Part shown: positions 17,160 to 26,455 of the stretch, piece after piece | How positions within the stretch are numbered: position 1 is the first letter of the stretch | How the letters are laid out: every line of letters begins with the position of its first letter | Source of the DNA: Nocardia amamiensis | GTDB taxonomy: Bacteria; Actinomycetota; Actinomycetes; Mycobacteriales; Mycobacteriaceae | Direction of reading: 5' to 3' | DNA: 64,000 nucleotides | Assembly: GCF_015477605.1 (NCBI RefSeq) | Contig: NZ_JADLQX010000002.1 | Location: 368,546 to 432,545 of the forward strand | Made by a program: the position numbers and the translations under genes | Notes under the pieces: generated by a model | The model's database searches: none | Seen by the model: only the letters and a program-made list of their open reading frames with translations | What the model was told of the DNA's origin: nothing

Positions 17160-17241
17160 CCGCACGGTCGCCGAACCCCGTCCTGCTCCCAGGATGGGTG
17201 GACTGACCTGCGTGGACGCGGAGCCGACGTGCGGTGCTGGC

Positions 17242-19749
17242 TCAGCCGGCGGATACCGTGACGTCGTCGAAGACGACTTCGCCCGCGGCGTCGGACTCGG
17301 CGAGATCGACCACCGCGTCGATCGACCAGCCATGGTCGCCCGCCGGGTCGTCGAGCACCTGCCGCACCCGCCAGAAGCCCGGTCTTCGTTCCACCTGGAA
17401 CAGCTGCGGTCCCCTGGCATCGGGGCCGGTGCCGATCCGCTCGTACTCGGCGAAGTAGTCGGCGAGCGCCTGCGCCCAGTCCAGGCCGGGGCTCAGTTCG
17501 GCCAGGTCGTCCCACCGCCGCAGCGCGGACAGTTCGACGCGGCGGAACATCGCGTTGCGGACCATGACCCGGAAGGCGCGCTCATTCGCGGAGATCGGAC
17601 GCACCGTCTCCGCGCCGAAGGCGACCTGGTCGGCGTCGGTTTCCGCGCCGGGATTGGTCAGCTGCTCCCATTCGTCCAGCAGGCTCGAATCCACTTGGCG
17701 GACAAGCTCACCAAGCCACTCGGTGATGTCGTCGAGTTCCTCGGTGCGCGCGGACTCCGGCACCGTGCGCCGCAGTGCCCGGTAGGCGTCGGCGAGGTAG
17801 CGCAGCACCACGCCCTCGGAGCGGGCCAGCTCGTAGAAGGAGATCAGCTCGGCGAAGGTCATGGCGCGCTCGATCATGTCGCGCACCACAGATTTCGGCG
17901 CGGGTGCGAACTCCGACACCCACGGATGCCCGGACCGGTAGGTCTCGTAGGCCGGTTCGATCAGCTCGGCCAGCGGCTTGGGCCAGGTCACCTCTTCGAG
18001 CAGCTCCATCCGCTCGTCGTAGTCGATGCCGTCGGCCTTCATCTCGGCGATCGCCTCGCCGCGCGCCTTGTGCTGCTGGGCCATGAGCAGCTGGCGCGGA
18101 TCCTCCAAGGTGGATTCGATGAGCGACACTACGTCGAGGGTATAGCTCGGCGAATCTTTGTCCAGCAGATCCAGCGCGGCCAGCGCGAACGGCGACAGCG
18201 GCTGGTCGAGGGCGAAGTCGCGTTGCAGGTCGACGGTCAGGCGGGCGCGGCGGCCCTGCGCGTCCGGCTCCGGCAGCTGCTGCACCACCCCGGCGTCGCG
18301 CAGCGCGCGGTAGAGCCGGATCGCGCGCAGGATGTGCCTGCGCTGGGCGGGTCGCGGTTCGTGATTGTCCTCGAGCAGGTGGCGCATGGCGTCGAAACAG
18401 TTGCCCGGCCGGGCGATCACGTTCAAGAGCATCGCGTTGGTGACGGTGAAGCGCGACACCATCGGCTCCGGCTGCGCCGCGACCAAGCGGTCGAATGTGT
18501 CCTCGCTCCACGAGACGAAGCCTTCCGGCGGCTTGCGCCGCTGCACCTTGCGCTGCTTCTTCGGGTCGTCGCCTGCCTTGGCCAGCAGCCGGGTGTTCTC
18601 CACCTCGTGCTCGGGCGCCTGCACCACGACCGTGCCCATGGTGTCGTAACCCGCCCGGCCCGCGCGGCCGGCGATCTGGTGGAACTCCCGCGCTTTCAAC
18701 CGCCGGGTGCGCACGCCGTCGAATTTGGTCAGCCCCGTGAGCAGCACCGTGCGGATGGGCACATTGATGCCGACGCCGAGGGTGTCGGTGCCGCATACCA
18801 CCTTCAGCAGGCCGTCCTGGGCGAGCCGCTCCACCAAGCGGCGGTATTTCGGCAGCATGCCCGCGTGATGGACGCCGATGCCGTGCCGGATCAGGCGGGA
18901 CAGGGTCTTGCCGAAGCCGGCCGCGAACCGGAACTCGCCCAGCGCCTCGGCGATCGCGTCCTTCTCCGCGCGGGTGGCGAAGTTGACGCTGGTCAGCGCC
19001 TGGGCACGCTCCAGCGCGGCGGCCTGGGTGAAGTGCACCACGTACACCGGCGCCTGGTGGGTGGTGACCAGTTCTTCCAGGGTCTCGGTGATGGGGGTGC
19101 GCGCGTAGGAGAAGCTCAGCGGTACCGGGCGTTCGCTGCCCGCGACGACCGCGGTGGAGCGGCCGGTCCGGCGCTTCAGGTCGCGGGCGAAGAAGTCGAC
19201 GTCGCCCAGCGTCGCCGACATGAGCAGGAACTGGGCGCGGGGCAGTTCCAGCAGCGGGACCTGCCAGGCCCAGCCTCGGTCGGGATCGGCGTAGAAATGG
19301 AATTCGTCCATCACGACCTGGCCGACGCCGGCGTCCGCACCTTCGCGCAGCGCGAGATTGGCCAGGATTTCCGCGGTGGCGCAGATGATCGGTGCGTCCG
19401 GGTTCACCGCGGCGTCGCCGGTGACCATGCCGACGCGCTCGGCGCCGAACACCTCGCAGAGGGCGAAGAATTTCTCGCTCACCAGCGCCTTGATCGGGGC
19501 GGTGTAGTAGGTGCGCAGGCCCTGGGTGAGGGCGAACAGGTGTGCGCCGACCGCGACCAGCGATTTTCCGGAGCCGGTTGGCGTGGCGAGGATGACGTTG
19601 GATCCGGAGGCCAGCTCCAGCAGCGCTTCGTCCTGCGCCGGGTACAGCGGAGTGCCCTGCTCGGCGGCCCACATCCCGAACGACTCGTAGAGCGCGTCGG
19701 CGTCGGTCCCCGGGATGTCGAGCAGTTCGGTCAAATCCACTCCGACCAC
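17242..19749 (-). CDS. DEAD/DEAH-box SF2 helicase with C-terminal DUF3516
   Basis: An 835-residue ATP-dependent helicase related to the Ski2/HelY group. Motif I ATPTGSGKS is at about 55-63, motif II is MDEFH (the DExH variant), motif III SATLGD, and motif VI HQIAGRAGRAGYD. The C-terminal third matches the actinobacterial DUF3516 extension (about 480-835). It probably acts on structured RNA. ATG and GTG starts are close together around 19743-19749. The antisense strand has a 965-codon open frame that is a composition artefact. Confidence 0.9.
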   Translation of the reverse strand: MVGVDLTELLDIPGTDADALYESFGMWAAEQGTPLYPAQDEALLELASGSNVILATPTGSGKSLVAVGAHLFALTQGLRTYYTAPIKALVSEKFFALCEVFGAERVGMVTGDAAVNPDAPIICATAEILANLALREGADAGVGQVVMDEFHFYADPDRGWAWQVPLLELPRAQFLLMSATLGDVDFFARDLKRRTGRSTAVVAGSERPVPLSFSYARTPITETLEELVTTHQAPVYVVHFTQAAALERAQALTSVNFATRAEKDAIAEALGEFRFAAGFGKTLSRLIRHGIGVHHAGMLPKYRRLVERLAQDGLLKVVCGTDTLGVGINVPIRTVLLTGLTKFDGVRTRRLKAREFHQIAGRAGRAGYDTMGTVVVQAPEHEVENTRLLAKAGDDPKKQRKVQRRKPPEGFVSWSEDTFDRLVAAQPEPMVSRFTVTNAMLLNVIARPGNCFDAMRHLLEDNHEPRPAQRRHILRAIRLYRALRDAGVVQQLPEPDAQGRRARLTVDLQRDFALDQPLSPFALAALDLLDKDSPSYTLDVVSLIESTLEDPRQLLMAQQHKARGEAIAEMKADGIDYDERMELLEEVTWPKPLAELIEPAYETYRSGHPWVSEFAPAPKSVVRDMIERAMTFAELISFYELARSEGVVLRYLADAYRALRRTVPESARTEELDDITEWLGELVRQVDSSLLDEWEQLTNPGAETDADQVAFGAETVRPISANERAFRVMVRNAMFRRVELSALRRWDDLAELSPGLDWAQALADYFAEYERIGTGPDARGPQLFQVERRPGFWRVRQVLDDPAGDHGWSIDAVVDLAESDAAGEVVFDDVTVSAG

Positions 19750-19810
19750 CCTACGGCCTCGCTATCGGTGGCGAGTGCAGGGGCGATCGGTCCGGCGACC
19801 GCGCCGGGAG

Positions 19811-20755
19811 TCAGTCCTGCTCGCCTTTGTCGTCGCCGTTGTAGCCGCCCTGCTCGGCGAGGAATCGTTCGAACTCCGCGCCCAGCTCGTCTCCGCTGGG
19901 CAGCTCGCCGTCACCGGCCAGCAGGCTCGACTGCCGCTCCTGCGCGGTGACGAAGCTGTCGTACTGCCGCTCCAAGGCGTGCACCACGGTTTCCACCTCG
20001 GTATTGCCCGCGATGTGCTCGTTGACCTGTTCGCGCACCCGCGCGGCGGCCTCACCGAGCGCGGCCAGCGGAAATTCCAGGCCCGCGTTGTCGGCGACGT
20101 TCTCCAGCAGAGTCTGCGCGGCCTCTGGGTAGGCGGTCTGCGCCAGGTAGTGCGGCACGTGCACCGAGAAGCCGACCGACTCGTGACCGTGCTGGGCCAT
20201 GCGGAATTCCAGCAGCGACGACGCGCTGCCCGGCACCTGCAGCTCGCCCGGCCACCGCTGATTCTCGGAGATCAGGTCGCGATCGGAGGAATGCGCGGTC
20301 ACCCCGAGCGGGCGGGTGTGCGGAATGGCCATCGGAATCGCGCTGAGCCCGATGCTGCGGCGCACGCCGAGTTGTTCGGCGAGCAGGCGCACGGCGGTGG
20401 TGAACTTCTCCCAGCGGAGGTCCGGCTCCAGGCCCGCGAGCAACAGGAACGGGGTGCCCGCGGTGTCGCGCAGCGCCCAGAGGTTGAGCTCCGGTTCGGC
20501 GTACTCGGAGAAATGATCGGTCTTGAAGGTCATGAGCGGGCGTCGCGAGCGGTAGTCCAGCAGCTCGTCCACGTCGAACGAGGCGACCAGTTCGCTTTCG
20601 AGGCTCTCGCGCAGGTGCGTGGTGGCCAGCCGTACCGCGTGTCCGGCGTCGGTGAAGCCTTCCAGTCCGTGCACCAGGACCGGGCCGGAGCCGTCGGCGG
20701 ACGACAGCTGCGGAGCGGGGAACTCCAGTTCGTACATTCGCGACTCGTAATCCAT
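19811..20755 (-). CDS. PAC2 family protein
   Basis: A 314-residue protein of the PAC2 (proteasome assembly chaperone 2-like) family, similar in layout to M. tuberculosis Rv2714. GPVLVHGLEGFTDAGHAVRL near the N-terminus and SIGLSAIPMAIPHTRPLGVT in the middle are family features. It is a phosphorylase-like alpha/beta fold of unknown function, often next to sigB/ideR or proteasome genes. AGGAAGGAG precedes ATG 20755. The acidic C-terminus (DDKGEQD) is likely flexible. Confidence 0.88.
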   Translation of the reverse strand: MDYESRMYELEFPAPQLSSADGSGPVLVHGLEGFTDAGHAVRLATTHLRESLESELVASFDVDELLDYRSRRPLMTFKTDHFSEYAEPELNLWALRDTAGTPFLLLAGLEPDLRWEKFTTAVRLLAEQLGVRRSIGLSAIPMAIPHTRPLGVTAHSSDRDLISENQRWPGELQVPGSASSLLEFRMAQHGHESVGFSVHVPHYLAQTAYPEAAQTLLENVADNAGLEFPLAALGEAAARVREQVNEHIAGNTEVETVVHALERQYDSFVTAQERQSSLLAGDGELPSGDELGAEFERFLAEQGGYNGDDKGEQD

Positions 20756-21034
20756 CGCGTACTCCTTCCTGCGCGGTTCCTGCGGCCCGGACGCGTACCT
20801 CACGCGCCAGTGTGGTTGCCTGCCCGATCGTTCGCCACCGGTGGTGGTAGTCGTGTGACGAGCAGTCGTCCGAGACGGGGACCACCGTCCATTGTCCCTC
20901 ATGGCGATGACGGTCATCGCGCACGGCCGGACACCGACGCATACTCCGAGGCAACAGCATCGGTCTCTCGCGCATTCCCGGGCCGGCGGCGTGGCATCTC
21001 CGGCTGGATTCCGGGAGTTTGGCACAGTGAGCGT

Positions 21035-21739
21035 GTGACGGTGCTGGATTCGACGCGCAGGCGGCCGAGCTGGACGGTGCCGGTCGTGTGCGCCGTGCTG
21101 CTGGCCGGGTGCGGGGCGACTGTGCCGGGCCACCCGCTCTCGTCGGCGCCGGCCACGGTGACCCGGCAGGTGAGCGCGGAACTGCCGACGCTGCTGCCGG
21201 ATCCGGCGCAGTTTCCCGCCCGGTATCCGGCGGTGGTGCTGCCGCAGGAGGCCGTGGCCCAGGCGGCGGGCGATCTGGACGGCATGGGACGCGGTGCCGG
21301 CGTGAAGCCCAGCCGGTGTGTGCCGCCCCGCCAGGACTTCGGACCTGATCGGACGGCGATGGCGGTGGGCACCGACGAGGCGACACGCGCCACGCTGACC
21401 GTCGAATTGGCGCGTACCGACGAGGCCTTGGCGTCGTTGCGCGCCCGGTTGACGCAGTGCCGGTCGGTGCGGGTCACCCGCGCGGGCGCGACGACCACCG
21501 TGCTGACCGAGCTGGACGCGCCACCACCCGCCGTCGCCGACGACGCCGTCGCGTTGCGCAGAACCGTGCGTCCCGAGGCGGGCGGCGCCGGGCTGACCCA
21601 GTCCATGCGTACGCTCGTGGCCCAGATCGATGATGTACGAATCTCTGTGACATATATGTCTTTCGACGACGAAGAGCCGGATACGGCGGCGCTGGACGCA
21701 CTGTTCTCGACGGCCGTGCGAAAGGTGCGAGAGGGGTAG
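21035..21739 (+). CDS. Secreted lipoprotein of unknown function
   Basis: A 234-residue predicted lipoprotein from GTG 21035. The signal peptide has an arginine-rich n-region (STRRRPSW), a hydrophobic core (TVPVVCAVL) and lipobox LLAGC with the lipid-carrying cysteine at about residue 26. The mature part holds two further cysteines (SRCVPP and LTQCRSV) that could form a disulfide. The pattern resembles mycobacterial DUF5642-type lipoproteins, but I am not certain of the family. Confidence 0.65.
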   Translation: MTVLDSTRRRPSWTVPVVCAVLLAGCGATVPGHPLSSAPATVTRQVSAELPTLLPDPAQFPARYPAVVLPQEAVAQAAGDLDGMGRGAGVKPSRCVPPRQDFGPDRTAMAVGTDEATRATLTVELARTDEALASLRARLTQCRSVRVTRAGATTTVLTELDAPPPAVADDAVALRRTVRPEAGGAGLTQSMRTLVAQIDDVRISVTYMSFDDEEPDTAALDALFSTAVRKVREG

Positions 21740-21915
21740 ACCCCGGCCGATGCAGGGCCGGTCCCGGCGGCACGGTAGCAGCCGGCACCGACATCGATCG
21801 CGGTCGCGACGGCCGCACGGGTGATTCATGCACAGTGTTGAGTGAATTCCCCAGACCAGCCGAAACGTGAGGTCGGCATCGAAGACTCCAGCGCGGGAAC
21901 CCGCAGACTCGGCGC

Positions 21916-23232
21916 ATGACCACTTCCGCAACACCCCATCCAGCTCCTGAACCCGTCGACGCCGAGCGCACGGGCCGGAGCAGCGCGCTACGCCCTGGCC
22001 TGCGTAGCCGACGCGCATCGCCCTGCGCCGACTCCCCCGGTGCCCGGCAACCCGACGACGTCAGAGCCCTTGCACCAGAGTCGGTTTCGAAGCGGGCCCG
22101 GTGCTGCGACGAGTCTCCGCCCTTCGGCCGGGATATGCCGCAACCCGCCGTGTCCGTGGATGATCCGGGTGAGCTGATCGCGGCCGTACCCGCGATGCTG
22201 GGGTTCACTCCCGAGCGATCGGTGGTGGTGCTCGTCCTGCGGCGTGGAGCCGGGGACGCCGCGGTGGTCGACGCGGTGGTGCGGTTCGACCTGGACTCGC
22301 CTGGTGGACGGCGGGTGCGCTCCGGGCCGCTGGCCGCCGCCGTCACGCGGATCTGCGGATCCGAGGCGGCCGAAGTACTGGCGGTCCTGGTCGACGATCG
22401 CGCCACCGAACCGGAATCGCACGCCGACCGGAATCGCTGCGCCGCAGGACGATTCGACGTGCTGGTCGGCGCGCTGGGCAGACGCCTGGCGTTCGCCGAC
22501 ATCGCGCTCGGCGGGGTGTGGGCGACTCGCGAGATCGCCGCCGGGCAGCGCTGGTGGACATTGACCGGGCCGGACCGGCGTGGTGTGCTCCGGGATCCGG
22601 CCGCCTCGATGGTCGCGCTCACCCACGTGCTGGACGGCAGGCCGATCCGCGGCTCCCGTTCCGAACTCACCGACCTGGTCGCGGTGGATCCGCTGTCGTG
22701 CACGGAAGTGGCGGCGCACTTGGACAACGCGCTCACCCTCGCCCGGGAGCGGTTTGCGCGGGCCGCGCGCCGCGGTGACCCGGACGAATACAGCAGGCAG
22801 GCTCTCGACTACGTGCTGTGGCAGATCGCCAACGTCGCGTCCGGCACGGCGCTGATGGCGCCCGAACTCGCGAAACTGGCCGCCGCCCTACGGGATCGGG
22901 CGGTACGGGACACGATGTTCGCCTTGGCCGTCGGCGACCATGCCGCCGCGGCCGAGGCACTGTGGGGCGCGCTGACCCGCGCACTGTCCGGTCCCGATCG
23001 CGCGGAGGCCGCGGCACTGCTCGGCTACAGCGCCTACGTTCGCGGCGACGGCCCGCTCGCGGGCATCGCTCTGGAAGCTGCGCTGGAGGCGGATCCGGGA
23101 CATCCGATGGCGGTGCTGCTCGATACCTCACTGCGTCTGGGCATGCGTCCGGAACAGTTGCGGCGGCTGGCCAGAAGCGGCTACCAGACTGCTGCGGGAC
23201 TGGGCGTCGACCTCGGCACGCCGGCGCCGTGA
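21916..23232 (+). CDS. DUF4192 domain-containing protein
   Basis: A 438-residue cytoplasmic protein. From about residue 75 it matches DUF4192 (VDDPGELIAAVPAMLGFTPE, then RSVVVLVLR), a widespread actinobacterial family of unknown function. The C-terminal part (about 300-420) is Ala/Leu-rich and helical, like TPR-type repeats, ending in DPGHPMAVLLDTSLRLGM. The first 70 residues are low complexity, so a later start such as ATG 22135 (MPQPAVSVDD) is equally plausible. No close operon partner. Confidence 0.8.
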   Translation: MTTSATPHPAPEPVDAERTGRSSALRPGLRSRRASPCADSPGARQPDDVRALAPESVSKRARCCDESPPFGRDMPQPAVSVDDPGELIAAVPAMLGFTPERSVVVLVLRRGAGDAAVVDAVVRFDLDSPGGRRVRSGPLAAAVTRICGSEAAEVLAVLVDDRATEPESHADRNRCAAGRFDVLVGALGRRLAFADIALGGVWATREIAAGQRWWTLTGPDRRGVLRDPAASMVALTHVLDGRPIRGSRSELTDLVAVDPLSCTEVAAHLDNALTLARERFARAARRGDPDEYSRQALDYVLWQIANVASGTALMAPELAKLAAALRDRAVRDTMFALAVGDHAAAAEALWGALTRALSGPDRAEAAALLGYSAYVRGDGPLAGIALEAALEADPGHPMAVLLDTSLRLGMRPEQLRRLARSGYQTAAGLGVDLGTPAP

Positions 23233-23303
23233 ACCCGTTGTGCGGCGTCGACCTCGTGCCCGCCCGAGCCGGGGCATGGCCGACTCGGGCAGCGCGGCGC
23301 CGA

Positions 23304-24284
23304 CTACCGTGCGCTGTGCGCGCGGGAACCGAGCGACTGGAAGAAAGCCCAGGCGTCGGTCACGATCTCGTCGAGGTCGTTGTGTTCGGGTCGCCAGCCG
23401 AGTTCGGCGATGGCGCGCGCACTGGAGGCGATCAGCGTCGCCGGGTCGCCGGGGCGGCGCGGCGCGTCCTGTGCGGTGATCGGCAGACCGGTGACGCGTT
23501 CGCATGCCGAGATCACTTCGCGGACGGAGAATCCGGTACCGCTGCCGAGGTTGTAGATCCGATGGGTGCCCGCCTCCGCGGTCGCCAAGGCCAGCAGATG
23601 GGCTTGGGCGAGGTCGCGGATGTGGATGTAGTCGCGGACCGCGGTGCCGTCCGGGGTCGGCCAGTCGGTGCCGAAGACCGAGATCGCCTTGCGATGTCCG
23701 GCCGCGACTTGCAGCACCAGCGGGATGAGATGCGTTTCGACCACTCGGTTCTCGCCCAGACCACCGTAGGCGCCCGCGACGTTGAAATACCGGAGGCTGG
23801 TCGCCGCAAGCCCGTGCGCGATCGCATAGGAGGTGATGGCATGGTCGATTGCCAGCTTCGAGGCGCCGTAGGGATTGGTCGGGCGGGTAGGGGCGTCCTC
23901 CGTGATCGGCACCTGCTCCGGTTCCCCGTAGACGGCCGCGGTCGAGGAGAAGACCAGCCGCGGCGTTCCCGCACGCCGCATCGCCTCCAGCAGCTCGAAC
24001 GTCTTCACCACGTTGCCGTGCCAGTATTTCTCCGGCTGCTGCACCGACTCGCCGACCAGCGACTGCGCCGCGAAATGCAGGACACCATCGAATGTTTCGG
24101 CGGCCAGCAGCGCGGGCGCGGCCACCGCCACGTCGCCCTCGACGAACCGGGCGCCGGAGGGGACGCCGTCGGCGTTACCGGTGGACAGGTCGTCGACCAC
24201 GACGACCTCGTGGCCGGCTTCCAGCAGAACCTGCGCGCAGACGCCACCGACGTAGCCCGCGCCACCCGTGACCAGAAGTTTCAC
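23304..24284 (-). CDS. galE: UDP-glucose 4-epimerase GalE
   Basis: Extended SDR epimerase of the Leloir pathway, 326 residues, converting UDP-glucose and UDP-galactose, in actinomycetes needed for arabinogalactan and other envelope sugars. NAD-binding GGAGYVGG is at 7-14, the catalytic set is S-S-T in [11 protein letters not shown] with YGASK (Tyr/Lys). It lies 3 nt downstream of ideR on the same strand, the same dtxR-galE order known from corynebacteria. Confidence 0.93.
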   Translation of the reverse strand: MKLLVTGGAGYVGGVCAQVLLEAGHEVVVVDDLSTGNADGVPSGARFVEGDVAVAAPALLAAETFDGVLHFAAQSLVGESVQQPEKYWHGNVVKTFELLEAMRRAGTPRLVFSSTAAVYGEPEQVPITEDAPTRPTNPYGASKLAIDHAITSYAIAHGLAATSLRYFNVAGAYGGLGENRVVETHLIPLVLQVAAGHRKAISVFGTDWPTPDGTAVRDYIHIRDLAQAHLLALATAEAGTHRIYNLGSGTGFSVREVISACERVTGLPITAQDAPRRPGDPATLIASSARAIAELGWRPEHNDLDEIVTDAWAFFQSLGSRAHSAR

Positions 24285-24287
24285 GCG

Positions 24288-24974
24288 TCAGACCAGCTTC
24301 ACCTGGACAGCGTGCGCCATCTCGTCCGACAGCTCGAAACCGTCGTGCCCCGGCACGGTGATGACGACCGAGCCCGGCTTGTTCTCGACCGTGACGCGCG
24401 CGTCCGGCACGACGCCCGCTTCGCGCAGGCGGCCGATGACCTCCGGATCGGTCTGGATGTGCTCCGCGAGCCTGCGCACGACGACGGCGTGCACCTGCCC
24501 GTGCGGCAGATCCGACAGCCGCACCAGTTTCTCGTCGGTGGTGGCGGGCGGTACGATGCCCAGCTCGTCCAAACCCGGGATGGGGTTGCCGTACGGGGAG
24601 GTGGTGGGGTGGTTGAGGACCTCGACCAGGCGCCGTTCGACGTCCTCGCTCATCACGTGCTCCCAGCGACAGGCCTCCGCGTGCACGTTCTGCCAGTCGA
24701 GCCCGATGATGTCCACGAGCAGCCGCTCAGCCAGCCGGTGCTTGCGCATCACCGCCACCGCCATGCTGCGACCCTTCTCGGTCAGTTCCAGATGACGGTC
24801 TCCGGCGACCAGCAGCAGACCATCACGCTCCATCCGCGCCACGGTCTGGCTCACCGTCGGGCCGCTCTGCTCGAGGCGCTCGGCGATCCGGGCGCGCAGG
24901 GGCACTACGCCCTCCTCCTCGAGGTCGTAGATGGTACGGAGATACATCTCCGTGGTGTCGACCAGATCCTTCAC
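24288..24974 (-). CDS. ideR: Iron-dependent repressor IdeR (DtxR family)
   Basis: Fe(II)-activated global repressor, 228 residues, very close to mycobacterial IdeR. The N-terminal winged HTH includes LVDTTEMYLRTIYDLEEEGV and SGPTVSQTVARMERDGL. Metal-site residues are present in HAEACRWEHVMSEDVERRL (Cys102, Glu, His region), followed by a C-terminal SH3-like domain (about 150-228). It controls siderophore synthesis, iron storage and oxidative defence. galE follows in the same transcript. Confidence 0.96.
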   Translation of the reverse strand: MKDLVDTTEMYLRTIYDLEEEGVVPLRARIAERLEQSGPTVSQTVARMERDGLLLVAGDRHLELTEKGRSMAVAVMRKHRLAERLLVDIIGLDWQNVHAEACRWEHVMSEDVERRLVEVLNHPTTSPYGNPIPGLDELGIVPPATTDEKLVRLSDLPHGQVHAVVVRRLAEHIQTDPEVIGRLREAGVVPDARVTVENKPGSVVITVPGHDGFELSDEMAHAVQVKLV

Positions 24975-25183
24975 CTGTTACCCCTTCGTCGGCACGAATT
25001 CTACCCACGCACGCCGACACCGCCGTGTGCCGGATCGTGTCGCTCCGCGCTGCGCCCGGCATCTCCGGTGGCGCCGCGGCAACCCGGTCGGCGCACGGCG
25101 GGCAGCCGCGACCGCACTTGCTTGTATTTGTACTGCATAGGAACGTTTCGCGGGGTCCCTTGCTTCCCGCTAGCGTTGCGAAT

Positions 25184-26455
25184 ATGGCCATTGCACCCCC
25201 CGGCGGACTTCCGGCGTCTGCGTCATCCGGGACGACCCGGCCGGGAACCGTCGTCTGGACCGATCGGTTTCTGGATTACGCCTGGACCCCGGAGCATCCG
25301 ATGAAACCGGTGCGACTGAAGTTCACCATGGCGCTGGCGGAAAGTCTCGGATTGCTCGAGGGTGTTGAACTGCTCGAACCCGCAGGCGCGGAACGCCAGG
25401 ACCTGCTGCGCATTCACACGCCCGACTACCTCGACGCCGTCGAACACGCCGTGCCGCCGATCGGTTCGCCCGTCGCACCGCCCTATGGCTTGGGTTCGCC
25501 GGATAATCCGGTGTTTCCGCGCATGCACCAGGCGGCGTCCACGATCGTCGGCGGCACCTTGGCCGCGGCCAGGGCGATCGCGGAGGGGCGCACCAAGCGC
25601 GCGGTGAGCATCGGCGGTGGCATGCATCACGCGATGGCCGATTCGGCCGCCGGGTTCTGCGTCTACAACGACCCAGCGGTGGCCATCTCCTGGCTGTTGG
25701 ACCACGGCTTCGACCGCATCGCCTACATAGACGTGGACGTGCACCACGGCGACGGTGTGCAACGGGCTTTCTACGGCGATCCTCGGGTGCTGACCATTTC
25801 GCTGCACCAGCACCCGGCAACCCTGTGGCCGAACACCGGTTGGCCGGAGGAGACCGGCGCGGGTGCGGCCGAGGGCACGTCGATCAACCTGGCGCTGCTG
25901 CCCGGCACTCGGGATGCGCAGTGGCTGCGTGGGTTCCATGCGGTGGTCCCCGGCGCCGTGGCGGCGTTCCGTCCGCAGATCGTGGTCAGCCAGTGCGGGG
26001 TGGACACGCACCGGGAAGATCCCCTGGCCGACTTGGAACTCACCGTCGACGGCCAGCGCGCTGCGTTCCGCGCCATGCGCGACCTCGCCGACCAATACGC
26101 CGAAGGACGCTGGCTCGCCGTCGGCGGTGGCGGATACGGCCTGGTCCGGGTGGTGCCGCGAGCCTGGACGCATCTGCTGGCCACCGCGTTGGATCGCACT
26201 ATCGACCCCGCGACGCCGATACCGCAGAACTGGATCGACGGAATCCGCGCCGCCGCGCCGCAGTCCGATCCGCCGCGCAGCATGGGCGATGGCGGTGACG
26301 TTGCTTACCGTCCGTGGGATGGTCCCGGCGGAACCGGGGAGACTGGGGACGTGCGGCTCGACCGCGCCCAACGCGCCGTCGACATGGCCGTGCTGGCCAC
26401 CCGCCGAGCGACTTTCGGGTTGCTGGGCCTCGACCCGGAGGACCCTCGTGACTGA
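25184..26455 (+). CDS. acuC: AcuC-like class I/II histone-deacetylase family protein deacetylase
   Basis: Zn-dependent deacetylase of the arginase/HDAC fold, 423 residues from ATG 25184. Active-site motifs are GGGMHHAMADSAAGFCVYND (tandem histidines) and IDVDVHHGDGVQ (metal Asp/His), and a catalytic-tyrosine loop GGGGYG. AcuC in Bacillus removes acetyl groups from acetyl-CoA synthetase. The stop overlaps the next gene's GTG by 8 nt, and that gene encodes a predicted protein acetyltransferase, so the two look like a coupled eraser/writer pair. Confidence 0.9.
   Translation: MAIAPPGGLPASASSGTTRPGTVVWTDRFLDYAWTPEHPMKPVRLKFTMALAESLGLLEGVELLEPAGAERQDLLRIHTPDYLDAVEHAVPPIGSPVAPPYGLGSPDNPVFPRMHQAASTIVGGTLAAARAIAEGRTKRAVSIGGGMHHAMADSAAGFCVYNDPAVAISWLLDHGFDRIAYIDVDVHHGDGVQRAFYGDPRVLTISLHQHPATLWPNTGWPEETGAGAAEGTSINLALLPGTRDAQWLRGFHAVVPGAVAAFRPQIVVSQCGVDTHREDPLADLELTVDGQRAAFRAMRDLADQYAEGRWLAVGGGGYGLVRVVPRAWTHLLATALDRTIDPATPIPQNWIDGIRAAAPQSDPPRSMGDGGDVAYRPWDGPGGTGETGDVRLDRAQRAVDMAVLATRRATFGLLGLDPEDPRD

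Noticed and set aside
17053..19950. 965-codon plus-strand open frame
   Set aside because: Antisense to the DUF3516 helicase; no recognisable motif.
24975..25183. Iron box (IdeR site) near ideR
   Set aside because: No TTAGGTTAGGCTAACCTAA-like palindrome was found in this or other intergenic regions.
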